Positions 1 to 7,876 of a DNA stretch of 7,905 bases are shown here, in pieces. The DNA is taken from NCBI GenBank assembly GCA_001829505.1, contig MIBK01000025.1:4216-12120 (forward strand). Direction: 5' to 3'. The stretch comes from Spirochaetes bacterium RBG_16_67_19 (lineage in GTDB: Bacteria > Spirochaetota > Spirochaetia > SZUA-6 > DRHE01). Made by a program: the position numbers and the translations under genes. The notes under the pieces were generated by a model, which was not told the DNA's origin, did no database searches, and saw nothing but the letters and a program-made list of their open reading frames with translations. The number at the start of each line of letters is the position of its first letter. The first letter of the stretch is position 1.

Positions 1-1017
1 CTTCACGATCGACTCGTAGTTGGTATTGAGGCAGTTGGGGCCGAACATGGCGGTCGTCTCGTACTCCGGAAGGTGGGCCTCCTCCTCCAGGCGGTACGGA
101 CCTTCGCGGACCATCGCCTGCCCCCAGTCCGACATGGGGCAGCCGAAGCAGGTCTTCCGCCGGGTTATGTACTTCTCCCGGATGTGGTCGTAGGCGAACT
201 GGGAAGTGTCGGCCAGGCGGGTCACGTCGCCGGCCCAGTTGCCGACCGGGGTGTCCCCGTTGATGACCGCGATTTCCGTATAGCCGGGGGTGCCGCTCAG
301 CTTATAGAAGTTCGAGAACCCGACCCCGTCCTTCATCTGCTGGGTGTACTTTTTCCGCAGCCCAGCCACCGCCTCAGGGGAGGATAGGGGCACCTTGCCG
401 GAGCCCAGGGCCACCACCGCCTTCAGGCGTTTGGAGCCCATCACCGCGCCCAGCCCCGCCCGGGCCGCCGCGCGGCCCTTTGCCGAGATGACTGCGGCGA
501 TCCGGGCCATCCTTTCCCCTGCCGGGCCGATGCAGGCTGCCTCGGCCCTGGGCCCATAAATCCGCTTCACGTAGTCGTCGGTGAAATAGGTGTCCCGTCC
601 CCACAGGTCCTCGGCACCGACGATCCGGGGCTGCTCGCCGCCCAGCACCAGGCAGACCGGAGCTTCCGAGCGTCCGGTGACGAAGAGCGCGTCGTAGCCG
701 GAGAACTTCAGCGCGGGACCGAAGGCGCCACTTCCGTTGGCGTCCCCCCAGCAGCCGGTCAAGGGCGACTTGCCCACGACCGTATAGCGCGATACGAAGG
801 GCAGGGGTGCCCCGGTGAGGGGACCGGCCAGCAGGCCGAGAATTGCTTCCGGCCCCAGGGGGTCGGCGCCCTTCGGCAGCCGCTCGTAGAGGATCTTCGC
901 GCCCAGGCCGTAGCCTCCCAGGAAGGCCCGGGCGTCCTCGTCGCTCAACCCTTCCTCGCGCATCCTGCCGGAGCTCAGATCCACGAACAGCATCCGGCCC
1001 ATGAATCCACCGCGCAC
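1..1017 (-). CDS. Aldehyde:ferredoxin oxidoreductase (AOR) family protein, N-terminal 339 residues, cut by the left edge
   Basis: This is a tungsten-pterin oxidoreductase of the AOR family, whose members oxidise aldehydes to acids in the cytoplasm and pass electrons to ferredoxin. Visible landmarks are an N-terminal GRMLFVDLSSG strand, AGPLTG (64-69), KSPLTG (83-88), the pterin-binding region DANGSGAFG (92-100), LKFSGYDAL, IGPAGE (164-169) and RAAARAGLGAVMGSK (182-196). Spacing follows Pyrococcus AOR closely. The cluster motif reads C290-x2-C293-x3-D297, so the third cysteine of the usual C-x2-C-x3-C is aspartate. PEYET (317-321) follows as in the family. The frame is open to base 1, and family members are about 600 residues, so roughly 45% is missing, including the ExxH motif and the fourth cluster cysteine. 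I chose GTG 1017 because GAAGGAG ends six bases upstream; GTG 1020 and ATG 1002 are alternatives. The gene begins 21 bases after the E1 beta stop. The aldehyde substrate is unknown. Confidence 0.9.
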   Translation of the reverse strand, partial: MRGGFMGRMLFVDLSSGRMREEGLSDEDARAFLGGYGLGAKILYERLPKGADPLGPEAILGLLAGPLTGAPLPFVSRYTVVGKSPLTGCWGDANGSGAFGPALKFSGYDALFVTGRSEAPVCLVLGGEQPRIVGAEDLWGRDTYFTDDYVKRIYGPRAEAACIGPAGERMARIAAVISAKGRAAARAGLGAVMGSKRLKAVVALGSGKVPLSSPEAVAGLRKKYTQQMKDGVGFSNFYKLSGTPGYTEIAVINGDTPVGNWAGDVTRLADTSQFAYDHIREKYITRRKTCFGCPMSDWGQAMVREGPYRLEEEAHLPEYETTAMFGPNCLNTNYESIVK

Positions 1018-1023
1018 CACCGA

Positions 1024-1030
1024 CTCCTTC
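1024..1030 (-). promoter_or_regulatory. Ribosome binding site of the AOR-family gene
   Basis: The minus strand reads GAAGGAG, then six bases, then GTG at 1017. An adjacent in-frame GTG at 1020 is only three bases away, so spacing favours 1017. The site lies in the 21-base gap after the E1 beta stop. Confidence 0.7.
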
Positions 1031-1038
1031 CCGCCCGT

Positions 1039-2013
1039 TCAGCCCAGGATGCTCTTCACCTTTTCCCGGATCGAGTCTGCGCTGGGGATGCACACCGGCT
1101 CCAGATGCCAGTTCTGGGGCAGGCTGACGTTAAGACCGGCGTGGCGCAGCACGGGGCCGTCCAGGTAGTCGTAGGCCTTCTCGTTGAGGACCGCGGAAAT
1201 CTCGGCGCCGATGCCGCAGCGCTCCACGGCTTCGTGGACGACCAGCGCCCGCGCCGTCTTCTTCACGGAGGCGACCAGGGTGTCGACGTCGAGGGGAACC
1301 AGGGTCCGCGGGTCGACCACCTCGGCGCTGATGCCGTCCTTCTCCAGAGCCTCGGCCGCCTTCAGCGCCTCGTGCACCATGAAGGAGGTGGCGATGATCG
1401 TGATGTCCTTGCCCTCCCGCTTCACGTCCGCCTTCCCGATGGGCACGAAGTATTCCTCCTCCGGCACCGGGCCCTTGAGCGCGTACAGCTTCTTGTTCTC
1501 GATGCACATCACGGGGGTGTTGTCCCGGATGGCGGTCTTCAAGAGGCCCTTGGCGTCGTAGGGGGTGGAGGGCATGACGATCTTCAGCCCCGGCAGGTGG
1601 GCGAACAGGGCTTCCAGGGACTGCGAGTGCTGGCAGCCGATGCCGCCGCCCACGCCGCCCTCGGTCCGGATCACCATCGGCAACTCGAGCAGTCCGGGGG
1701 CGATCTGCATGATCTTGGCCACGTGGTTGCCGATCTGGTCCATGGCCAGCAGGATGAAGTCGATGAACGAGATCTCCGCCACCGGCCGCATCCCCATCAA
1801 GGCGGCGCCCGTGGCGGTGCCGATGATCGCCGACTCGCAGATCGGCGTATCGCGGATCCGTTCGGGGCCGAAGCGCTCGAGCAGCCCCTTGGACACCTTG
1901 AACACGCCGCCGTAGGCGCCGACGTCCTCGCCGATCAGGATCACCTTCTCGTCGCGCGTCATCTCCTCGATCAGGGCCTCGTTCAGGGCCTCGTTGTATT
2001 GCAGCTGTCTCAC
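1039..2013 (-). CDS. Thiamine-diphosphate dehydrogenase E1 component, beta subunit (pyruvate/acetoin dehydrogenase type)
   Basis: This is the beta half of an alpha2beta2 E1 that decarboxylates a 2-oxo acid, or cleaves acetoin, on thiamine diphosphate and normally hands the acyl group to E2 lipoate. Family landmarks, numbered from the ATG at 2019, are GEDVGAYGGVFKVSKGL (30-46), DTPICES with the conserved Glu62 that activates the cofactor, MQIAPG, the glycine-rich EGGVGGGIGCQHSQSLEA with His131, MPSTPYDAKGLL, and the C-terminal domain VVDPRTLVPLD and VVHEAVERCGIGAEI. About 325 residues is full length for the family. An in-frame ATG lies at 2019, but GGGAGG abuts it with no spacer, while GTG 2013 sits six bases from it and gives a typical (M)RQLQYNEAL start. 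I therefore annotate 2013. The gene follows the alpha subunit after 16 bases (10 if ATG 2019 is used). It is acoB/pdhB-like, and substrate specificity cannot be read from the sequence. Confidence 0.94.
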   Translation of the reverse strand: MRQLQYNEALNEALIEEMTRDEKVILIGEDVGAYGGVFKVSKGLLERFGPERIRDTPICESAIIGTATGAALMGMRPVAEISFIDFILLAMDQIGNHVAKIMQIAPGLLELPMVIRTEGGVGGGIGCQHSQSLEALFAHLPGLKIVMPSTPYDAKGLLKTAIRDNTPVMCIENKKLYALKGPVPEEEYFVPIGKADVKREGKDITIIATSFMVHEALKAAEALEKDGISAEVVDPRTLVPLDVDTLVASVKKTARALVVHEAVERCGIGAEISAVLNEKAYDYLDGPVLRHAGLNVSLPQNWHLEPVCIPSADSIREKVKSILG

Positions 2014-2019
2014 GTCCAT

Positions 2020-2025
2020 CCTCCC
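2020..2025 (-). promoter_or_regulatory. Ribosome binding site that decides the E1 beta start
   Basis: The minus strand reads GGGAGG directly followed by ATG (2019-2017), then GAC and GTG (2013-2011). Zero spacing is unsuitable for the ATG, whereas six bases to GTG is ideal. This is the reason for preferring the GTG. Confidence 0.6.
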
Positions 2026-2029
2026 GTGC

Positions 2030-3034
2030 TCAGAACTTCCCGCTCACCTCGGCCAGGTAGTCCGCCCGCGCCGGCAGCGCCTGCGCCAGCCCCCATTCCA
2101 CCGCCTGGGCGATCTTCTTCCCGATCTCCCCCTTCAACTTCTCGATGTCCGCCTCGCTCAGGAGCTTCCTGTCCAGAGCCTGCTTCCGGGCGATGCGGAC
2201 CGGGTCATGGAGGTCCCAGGTCTCCAGCTCCTCCTTCGGCCGGTAGGGGGCGGTGTCGCTCGGATCATGCCCCCGCCAGCGCACCGTATTGGCCTGGATC
2301 AGGCTGGGACCCCCGCCGGCGCGGGCCCGCTCGGCGGCCTCCTTGACCGTGCAGTACACCTGCCACACGTCCGTTCCGTCCACGTCGTAGCCGGGCATGC
2401 TGTAGCCGACGGCCCGGATGGCGTTGGTCGCGGCGGAGGTGGACTTCGTGAAGGGGAAGGAGGCCGCCCAGCCGTTGTTCACGCAGAAGAACACGACGGG
2501 CAGCTTCCAGATCGAGGCCAGGTTCAGGCTCTCGTGGAAGGTGCCGTTGCCCGCGGCGCCGTCGCCGAAGGCGCACAGGGTCACTCTCCCGTTCTTCTGG
2601 CACTGGTGGGCCACCCCCGTGCCCACCGCCTGCGGCAGTTGCGAGCCCAGGATGCCCTGGACCTGCATGATGCCGACTTCCGGGGCGACCATGTGCAGGT
2701 CGCCGGAGCGCCCCTTGCAATACCCCGCCTCCTTGCCCATCAGCTCGGCCATCAGCTTCTCGAAGCTCGCCCCCCGGGCCACGAAGAAACCGTGCCCGCG
2801 GTGGGTGGGGAAGATGATGTCGGCCTTGGCCAGGCCCGCGGTCGCGCCGACCTCGGCCGCCTCGTTGCCGATGCTCGGGTGCAGGTAGCCGATGATCTTG
2901 GCGCTGTGGAAGAGCTGGATCGTCTCCTCCTCGAACAGGCGCACTTCCAGGATCTGCCGGAAAAGCCCGCGGAACAGCTCCGGGTCGACCGGGAGGCTTT
3001 TCGCTACCGTCAGCAGTTCTTTCGCGTTGACCAT
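2030..3034 (-). CDS. Thiamine-diphosphate dehydrogenase E1 component, alpha subunit (pyruvate/acetoin dehydrogenase type)
   Basis: This is the cofactor-binding half of the E1 heterotetramer, paired with the beta subunit just downstream. The thiamine-diphosphate motif starts at GDG (157-159) and ends at NN (186-187), with the standard FHESLNLASIWKLPVV segment between. Asp158 and Asn187 are the expected magnesium ligands. Other landmarks are HPSIGNEAAEVG (52-63), THRGHG (77-82), GYCKGRSGDLHM (104-115), STSAATNA, DVDGTDVWQVY and the late RWRGHDPSD. Overall it looks closer to acetoin-type E1 (AcoA) than to a branched-chain E1, but this is an eye judgement. Two departures from common sequences are GDGAAGNG instead of GDGAANxG, and VNNGWA where many members have ENNGYA or ENNxYG. 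Length (334) is normal. ATG 3034 lies four bases after the permease stop, and its AAAGGA site overlaps the last permease codons, so translation is probably coupled. Confidence 0.94.
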   Translation of the reverse strand: MVNAKELLTVAKSLPVDPELFRGLFRQILEVRLFEEETIQLFHSAKIIGYLHPSIGNEAAEVGATAGLAKADIIFPTHRGHGFFVARGASFEKLMAELMGKEAGYCKGRSGDLHMVAPEVGIMQVQGILGSQLPQAVGTGVAHQCQKNGRVTLCAFGDGAAGNGTFHESLNLASIWKLPVVFFCVNNGWAASFPFTKSTSAATNAIRAVGYSMPGYDVDGTDVWQVYCTVKEAAERARAGGGPSLIQANTVRWRGHDPSDTAPYRPKEELETWDLHDPVRIARKQALDRKLLSEADIEKLKGEIGKKIAQAVEWGLAQALPARADYLAEVSGKF

Positions 3035-3038
3035 AAGC

Positions 3039-4067
3039 CTATTCCTTTGTAGAAATTGGGGCCCCCTTGCCAGCGGGGGACCGGAAGCTCTTGCGGGCCC
3101 TCATCTGGTGCTGCAGGGAATCCACCGAGATGGATACGATCAGGATGATGCCGATGAAGGCGTCGCGCCAGTTGATGGGCACGTCGATCAGGGCCATGCC
3201 GTTGGAGATCGAGCCGACGATCAGCGTGGCCACGAACACGCCCACCAGCGAGCCCCGGCCCCCGTTCAGGGAGATGCCCCCCAGCACCAGGATAGTCAGG
3301 ATCCGGAACTCGTAGCCGTTGCCGAAGGTGGAGTTGGCGAAGCCGACCTGGGCGGCGTTGACCACCCCGCCCAGGGAGGCCAGGAACCCGGCGATGAGGT
3401 AGGGGTAGAACTGCGTCTTGCGGATCGGGAGCCCCGCCAGCCGGGCAGCGTAGGCGTTGGCGCCCACCAGGTAGATATTGCGCCCCGCGCGGGTATAGCG
3501 CAGGAGCAGCCAACCGACGGCCAGCAGCACCAGGAAGTAGATGAACGGCAGGGGGATGAACCCGAAGACGAAGTAGCGCCCGAGGATCAGGAAGGCCTCC
3601 TTCGGGATGCTGATGTTCTTCAGCGACCAGTAGAAGGTGAGGCCGCGGAAGATGGCCAGCGTGCCGAGGGTGACGATGATGGAGTTGATCCCCACCTTCG
3701 TGATCAGGAAGCCGTTGAGCGCCCCGATGAGCGGCCCGACCGCCAGCCCGATCAGGATGATCAGCGGAATCGGAATGGTGGTTCCCGGCAGGTTGAACAG
3801 CTTGGCCACGACCACCACGCTCAGCCCGAAGATGGAGCCGATGGACATGTCGAAGTTCTTCGTGAGCACCACCGGGGTCAGCCCCACCGCCACGATGCCC
3901 GACACGGCGACGGCCGCCATGATGGCCTTGAAGTTGCCCAGGCTGAAGAACCTCGGGTTGATCAGCGAGAAGACCAGGATCATGAGCCCGTACACGACAG
4001 TAAGGGCGGGCGCGATGGATTCCTTGTTGAAGGGGTTGATCCGGGAGAGCAGGCTCTCGTTGCTCAT
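3039..4067 (-). CDS. Sugar ABC transporter permease, second of two (RbsC/XylH family)
   Basis: This integral membrane subunit of a ribose/xylose-type importer (BPD_transp_2 family) forms the pathway with the permease encoded just upstream. The protein is 342 residues with many hydrophobic segments covering about residues 18-325. Family signatures are NFDMSIGSIFG (71-81; the common form is G-x-DLS-x-G), LNGFLITKVGINSIIVTLGT, the cytoplasmic coupling loop AARLAGLPIRKTQFY that contacts the ATPase, and LVLGGISLNGGRGSLVG. The C-terminal tail (MRARKSFRSP onward) is basic and hydrophilic, as expected for the cytoplasmic side. ATG 4067 has GAGG five bases upstream, starting right after the preceding stop. 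Only nine bases separate the two permease genes. It resembles its partner but is clearly diverged, suggesting a heterodimeric pore. Confidence 0.93.
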   Translation of the reverse strand: MSNESLLSRINPFNKESIAPALTVVYGLMILVFSLINPRFFSLGNFKAIMAAVAVSGIVAVGLTPVVLTKNFDMSIGSIFGLSVVVVAKLFNLPGTTIPIPLIILIGLAVGPLIGALNGFLITKVGINSIIVTLGTLAIFRGLTFYWSLKNISIPKEAFLILGRYFVFGFIPLPFIYFLVLLAVGWLLLRYTRAGRNIYLVGANAYAARLAGLPIRKTQFYPYLIAGFLASLGGVVNAAQVGFANSTFGNGYEFRILTILVLGGISLNGGRGSLVGVFVATLIVGSISNGMALIDVPINWRDAFIGIILIVSISVDSLQHQMRARKSFRSPAGKGAPISTKE

Positions 4068-4076
4068 GCCTACCTC

Positions 4077-5030
4077 TTACCGCGACCGGGCCATCTGCCG
4101 GTTCTTGCGGATTTCGTAGAAGGCGACGATGACCACCAGCGCCAGCCCCTGCGAGATCGTGATGAAGTAGAACTGGACGTTCAGCAGGGACAGACCGGTG
4201 AAGATGATGGTGATGATCGTGACCCCGATCACCGTCTTCCAGATGCTGCCCTCGCCGCCCTCCAGCGACATGCCGCCGAGGAAGACCGCGGACAGCACCG
4301 GCAGGGTCAGGTTGTCGCCGTGGTAGATGTAGCCCACGCCGGACAGGGCGATCATCAGGATCGAGGCCATGCCCGTCACCACCCCCATGGCCAGGTACAG
4401 CAGCACCTTGATCGGCTTCACCCGGATGCCCGAAAGCTGCGCGGCCCGGGGGTTGGAGCCGATGAAGTAGGCCTGCCGGCCCAGCTTGGTGAAGCTGAGC
4501 AGGTACCAGTAGACGAGCAGGACCACGACCAGGAGGATGACCGGGAACGGCACCCCCAGCACCCCCTTGGTCGCGAAGTAGAACAGCTGGTCGGTGATCA
4601 TGAGGATGCTCCGCCCGTTGGTCAGCACCTGCCCGAGGGCGATCAAGATGGAGGTCGTGCCGAGCGTCAGGATCAGCGGCAGCAGGTTCAGGTACTCGCA
4701 CATCAGCCCGTTGAAGAGGGCGACCCCGATGGGCATCACGAAGCCGACGAGCAGGCACAGCCACTGGGGCACGCCCTTCCCGTACAGCATCGCCGTCACC
4801 ACGGTGCTCAGGGCGAGGCTGGCGCCGAAGGAGATGTCCAGCCCCCGGGTCACGATCACGGGGGTGATGGCGATGGCAATGATCCCGGCGATGACCATGT
4901 TGTTCAGCATGGTGCTCAGGTTGTCGTAGCTGCGGAAGCTCTTGCTCGCCGAGGCGAACACGGCGGCCAGGACGACCAGCACGATCAGCAGGATCAACGT
5001 GTCGGAGATCGCTCTCTTCTTGGTTGACAT
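4077..5030 (-). CDS. Sugar ABC transporter permease, first of two (RbsC family)
   Basis: This is an inner-membrane subunit of the same importer. Numbered from the ATG at 5042, it starts with a short basic leader (STKKR), a strong first membrane helix (about 14-31), the family motif GLDISFGASLALS (67-79), LFNGLMCEYLNLLPLILTLG, the ATPase-coupling loop AAQLSGIRVKPIKVLLY (200-216), and VFLGGMSLEGGEGSIWKT near the end. Length is typical of RbsC relatives. Two starts are possible. ATG 5042 has no Shine-Dalgarno, only a GC-rich CCGCCGGCGG stretch, whereas ATG 5030 has GAGGA five bases upstream and gives MSTKKRAISD, so I use 5030. It follows the ATPase stop by 24 bases (12 from the longer start). 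The transported solute cannot be inferred from this subunit. Confidence 0.93.
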   Translation of the reverse strand: MSTKKRAISDTLILLIVLVVLAAVFASASKSFRSYDNLSTMLNNMVIAGIIAIAITPVIVTRGLDISFGASLALSTVVTAMLYGKGVPQWLCLLVGFVMPIGVALFNGLMCEYLNLLPLILTLGTTSILIALGQVLTNGRSILMITDQLFYFATKGVLGVPFPVILLVVVLLVYWYLLSFTKLGRQAYFIGSNPRAAQLSGIRVKPIKVLLYLAMGVVTGMASILMIALSGVGYIYHGDNLTLPVLSAVFLGGMSLEGGEGSIWKTVIGVTIITIIFTGLSLLNVQFYFITISQGLALVVIVAFYEIRKNRQMARSR

Positions 5031-5035
5031 CGAAT

Positions 5036-5040
5036 TCCTC
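5036..5040 (-). promoter_or_regulatory. Ribosome binding site that decides the first permease start
   Basis: The minus strand reads GAGGA, five bases, then ATG 5030. It lies inside the longer frame that begins at ATG 5042, and 5042 itself lacks any purine-rich site upstream. Confidence 0.6.
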
Positions 5041-5054
5041 ATCCGCCGGCGGCC

Positions 5055-6545
<1,491 letters not shown>

Positions 6546-6571
6546 TGGCCGCCTCAGCGATCGAAGGAAAT

Positions 6572-6603
6572 CCCCGGGACGCGGGCCTTCCCGCGTCCCG
6601 GGG
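6572..6603 (-). promoter_or_regulatory. Intercistronic stem-loop after the binding-protein gene (attenuator or mRNA stabiliser)
   Basis: Two perfectly complementary 14-base arms (6572-6585 and 6590-6603), nearly all G and C, flank a four-base loop (AAGG on the minus strand). It starts 18 bases after the binding-protein stop. It is followed by ATTTCCTTCG, which is only weakly U-rich, so full Rho-independent termination is unlikely. In known sugar-uptake operons, a hairpin here protects upstream mRNA or partially terminates, raising binding protein over membrane components. That role is inferred from position. Confidence 0.75.
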
Positions 6604-6621
6604 TCGGATTCCGGTCTGAGC

Positions 6622-7791
6622 TTACTTTTCGGCGAAGAGCGTGGTCTCCCCGGGGTAGTACTTCTCGAGGTTGTCCTTGGTGAGGAGGGCGTGCTCGAGG
6701 TAGGTCACCGAAGGTATGGGCTTGCCGTACATGTGGGCCAGCGCCAGGGGGATGACGAAGGTGCCATAGGTCTCGGGCACCCAGCCGGCCGTCGCGGCGG
6801 TGATGCCGGAGCGGAGCAGTGGGCGGCCCAGGTCGTCGCCGCCGCAGGAGACCAGCAGGATCCGCTTCGGGTCCCACCTGCCCAGGGTCTTGGCCGCGGC
6901 GTACATGCCGCCCGAGGCGGCCTCGTAGGGCGAGAAGACGACGATGTTCTTGTCGTCCGGGTACTTGGCCAGGACGTCCATCCACGGGGACTGGAAGTCG
7001 TTGTTCACCTCGACCTGGACGGCCTTGGAGGGGGTGGCCAGGAAGTCGACCACGTGGCCGTACTTGGCGACCATGACCTTGTGCGCGCCCCACATGCGGT
7101 AGGAGACCACCTCGCCGAAGTTGGGGTTCCAGCAGTAGTAGACGCGGTCGACCTTGTCGATGCCGCCGAAACGCTTCTGGATCTGCTCGATGGCGTAATT
7201 GCCGCCGAGCACGCCGTTGGCCCAGTTGTCGCCGCCCATGAAGGGGAATCCCTCCGCGGGGACGTCGAGGCCGAGGATCCAAACGCCCTTCTCCTTGGCC
7301 TTCCGCGCGATCATGGTGTTGGACTTCTCGTCCACCCCGTACTCGATGAAGACGTCCGGCTTCCAGGCCAGGATCGCGTCCGCGTTCTTGATCGTGGTGT
7401 TGATGTCGAACGCGTTGTCCAGCACCAGGGTGTTCTCCGTGGTGCCGCCGGCCAGCTTCCAGTACTTGACGATGCTCTCGACGATCTGGGTGCAGATCGG
7501 CACCGAGGCGGCCAGGTTGGTCACCGCCAGCTTCTTGCCCTTGGCCCAGTCCTTGTCGAACTTGCCGGCCAGGGCCTGCTTGCGGAAGAAGTCATAGCTG
7601 TACTCGCCGGTGTACTTGCCGGCGCCCGCCACGTCGTCGCCCACCGGCAGCTTGGGCTCCACGATGGGCTCGCCCTTCATCGTGTACTCCGCCTTGGCGC
7701 CCGCCTGCTCAGTGCCGCCGCTGGCGAAACCCAGCATCGCGACCAGCAGGCCGACCAGGACCAGGCTAATCGTCAGGGAAATCTTTTTCAT
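6622..7791 (-). CDS. Periplasmic sugar-type substrate-binding protein (type 1 periplasmic-binding fold)
   Basis: This is the extracytoplasmic receptor that captures the solute and delivers it to the permeases. It has a classic signal peptide: KK, a hydrophobic core (about 4-22), and probable cleavage after LGFA (residue 23). No cysteine follows, so it is not a standard lipoprotein. A long linker-like stretch (24-85) precedes the first strand of the fold, KKLAVTNLAAS. Later landmarks are ADAILAWKPDVFIEYGVDE, KEKGVWILGLDVPAEG, MGGDNWANGVLGG (the Asp/Asn region resembles ligand-contacting residues of RbsB relatives), NIVVFSPYEAASGGMYAAAKTLG and ILLVSCGGDDLG. At 389 residues it is longer than RbsB (about 300), partly because of the linker. 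The start at ATG 7791 has a near-perfect AAGGAGGT site. As first gene of the operon it identifies the system as an importer, but the ligand is not recognisable. Confidence 0.93.
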   Translation of the reverse strand: MKKISLTISLVLVGLLVAMLGFASGGTEQAGAKAEYTMKGEPIVEPKLPVGDDVAGAGKYTGEYSYDFFRKQALAGKFDKDWAKGKKLAVTNLAASVPICTQIVESIVKYWKLAGGTTENTLVLDNAFDINTTIKNADAILAWKPDVFIEYGVDEKSNTMIARKAKEKGVWILGLDVPAEGFPFMGGDNWANGVLGGNYAIEQIQKRFGGIDKVDRVYYCWNPNFGEVVSYRMWGAHKVMVAKYGHVVDFLATPSKAVQVEVNNDFQSPWMDVLAKYPDDKNIVVFSPYEAASGGMYAAAKTLGRWDPKRILLVSCGGDDLGRPLLRSGITAATAGWVPETYGTFVIPLALAHMYGKPIPSVTYLEHALLTKDNLEKYYPGETTLFAEK

Positions 7792-7795
7792 GGCA

Positions 7796-7803
7796 ACCTC
7801 CTT
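7796..7803 (-). promoter_or_regulatory. Strong ribosome binding site of the binding-protein gene
   Basis: The minus strand reads AAGGAGGT, with five bases between AAGGAGG and ATG 7791. It is the best Shine-Dalgarno in the window, fitting the high expression expected for a binding protein. Confidence 0.9.
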
Positions 7804-7818
7804 AAGACATTCTGTCTG

Positions 7819-7846
7819 ATCATACTATGAATCGATAATATGTCAA
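7819..7846 (-). promoter_or_regulatory. Sigma70-type promoter of the operon
   Basis: On the minus strand a consensus -35 TTGACA (7846-7841) is followed after 16 bases by a -10 TATGAT (7824-7819), one mismatch from TATAAT. Transcription would start near 7812, giving a leader of about 20 bases that holds the ribosome binding site. AT-rich DNA continues upstream (AAGAAAATAC), as in UP-like elements. The surrounding coding DNA is GC-rich, so this stretch stands out. Confidence 0.8.
7820..7830. promoter_or_regulatory. Palindrome over the -10 box, candidate operator
   Basis: TCATACTATGA is a perfect odd palindrome (TCATA, central C, TATGA) overlapping the -10 element. A protein bound here would block RNA polymerase, so repression in the absence of substrate is the natural guess. 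It is short enough to occur by chance in AT-rich DNA. Confidence 0.4.
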
Positions 7847-7854
7847 GTATTTTC

Positions 7855-7876
7855 TTAAGCTTGCATTAAGCTTGCA
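7855..7876. repeat. Two tandem 11-bp direct repeats upstream of the -35 box
   Basis: TTAAGCTTGCA occurs twice head to tail (7855-7865 and 7866-7876), followed by a further TT. The 11-base period puts both copies on nearly the same helix face. The array ends nine bases upstream of the -35 box, a position typical of activator sites. Function is inferred from position only. Confidence 0.65.

Noticed and set aside
374..1093. A 239-codon minus-strand open frame over the AOR region
   Set aside because: It is Arg/Gly/Pro-rich without motifs and overlaps the frame that encodes clear AOR-family signatures and is open from 1017 to the edge.
1105..2346. A 413-codon plus-strand open frame antisense to the E1 genes
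   Set aside because: Its composition is that of an antisense shadow, and it overlaps both E1 subunits, which carry full family motifs.
2892..5027. A 711-codon open frame on the plus strand, with another long minus-strand frame at 3010-5313
   Set aside because: Both overlap the permease genes in other frames. Their translations are low-complexity (Asp/His/Gln/Gly-rich or Arg/Gly/Pro/Ala-rich) with no domain, as expected for shadow frames in GC-rich DNA.
5043..5052. CCGCCGGCGG palindrome between the ATPase and first permease genes
   Set aside because: Five-base arms with no loop are common in GC-rich DNA; no U tract follows, and the 24-base gap suggests simple co-transcription.
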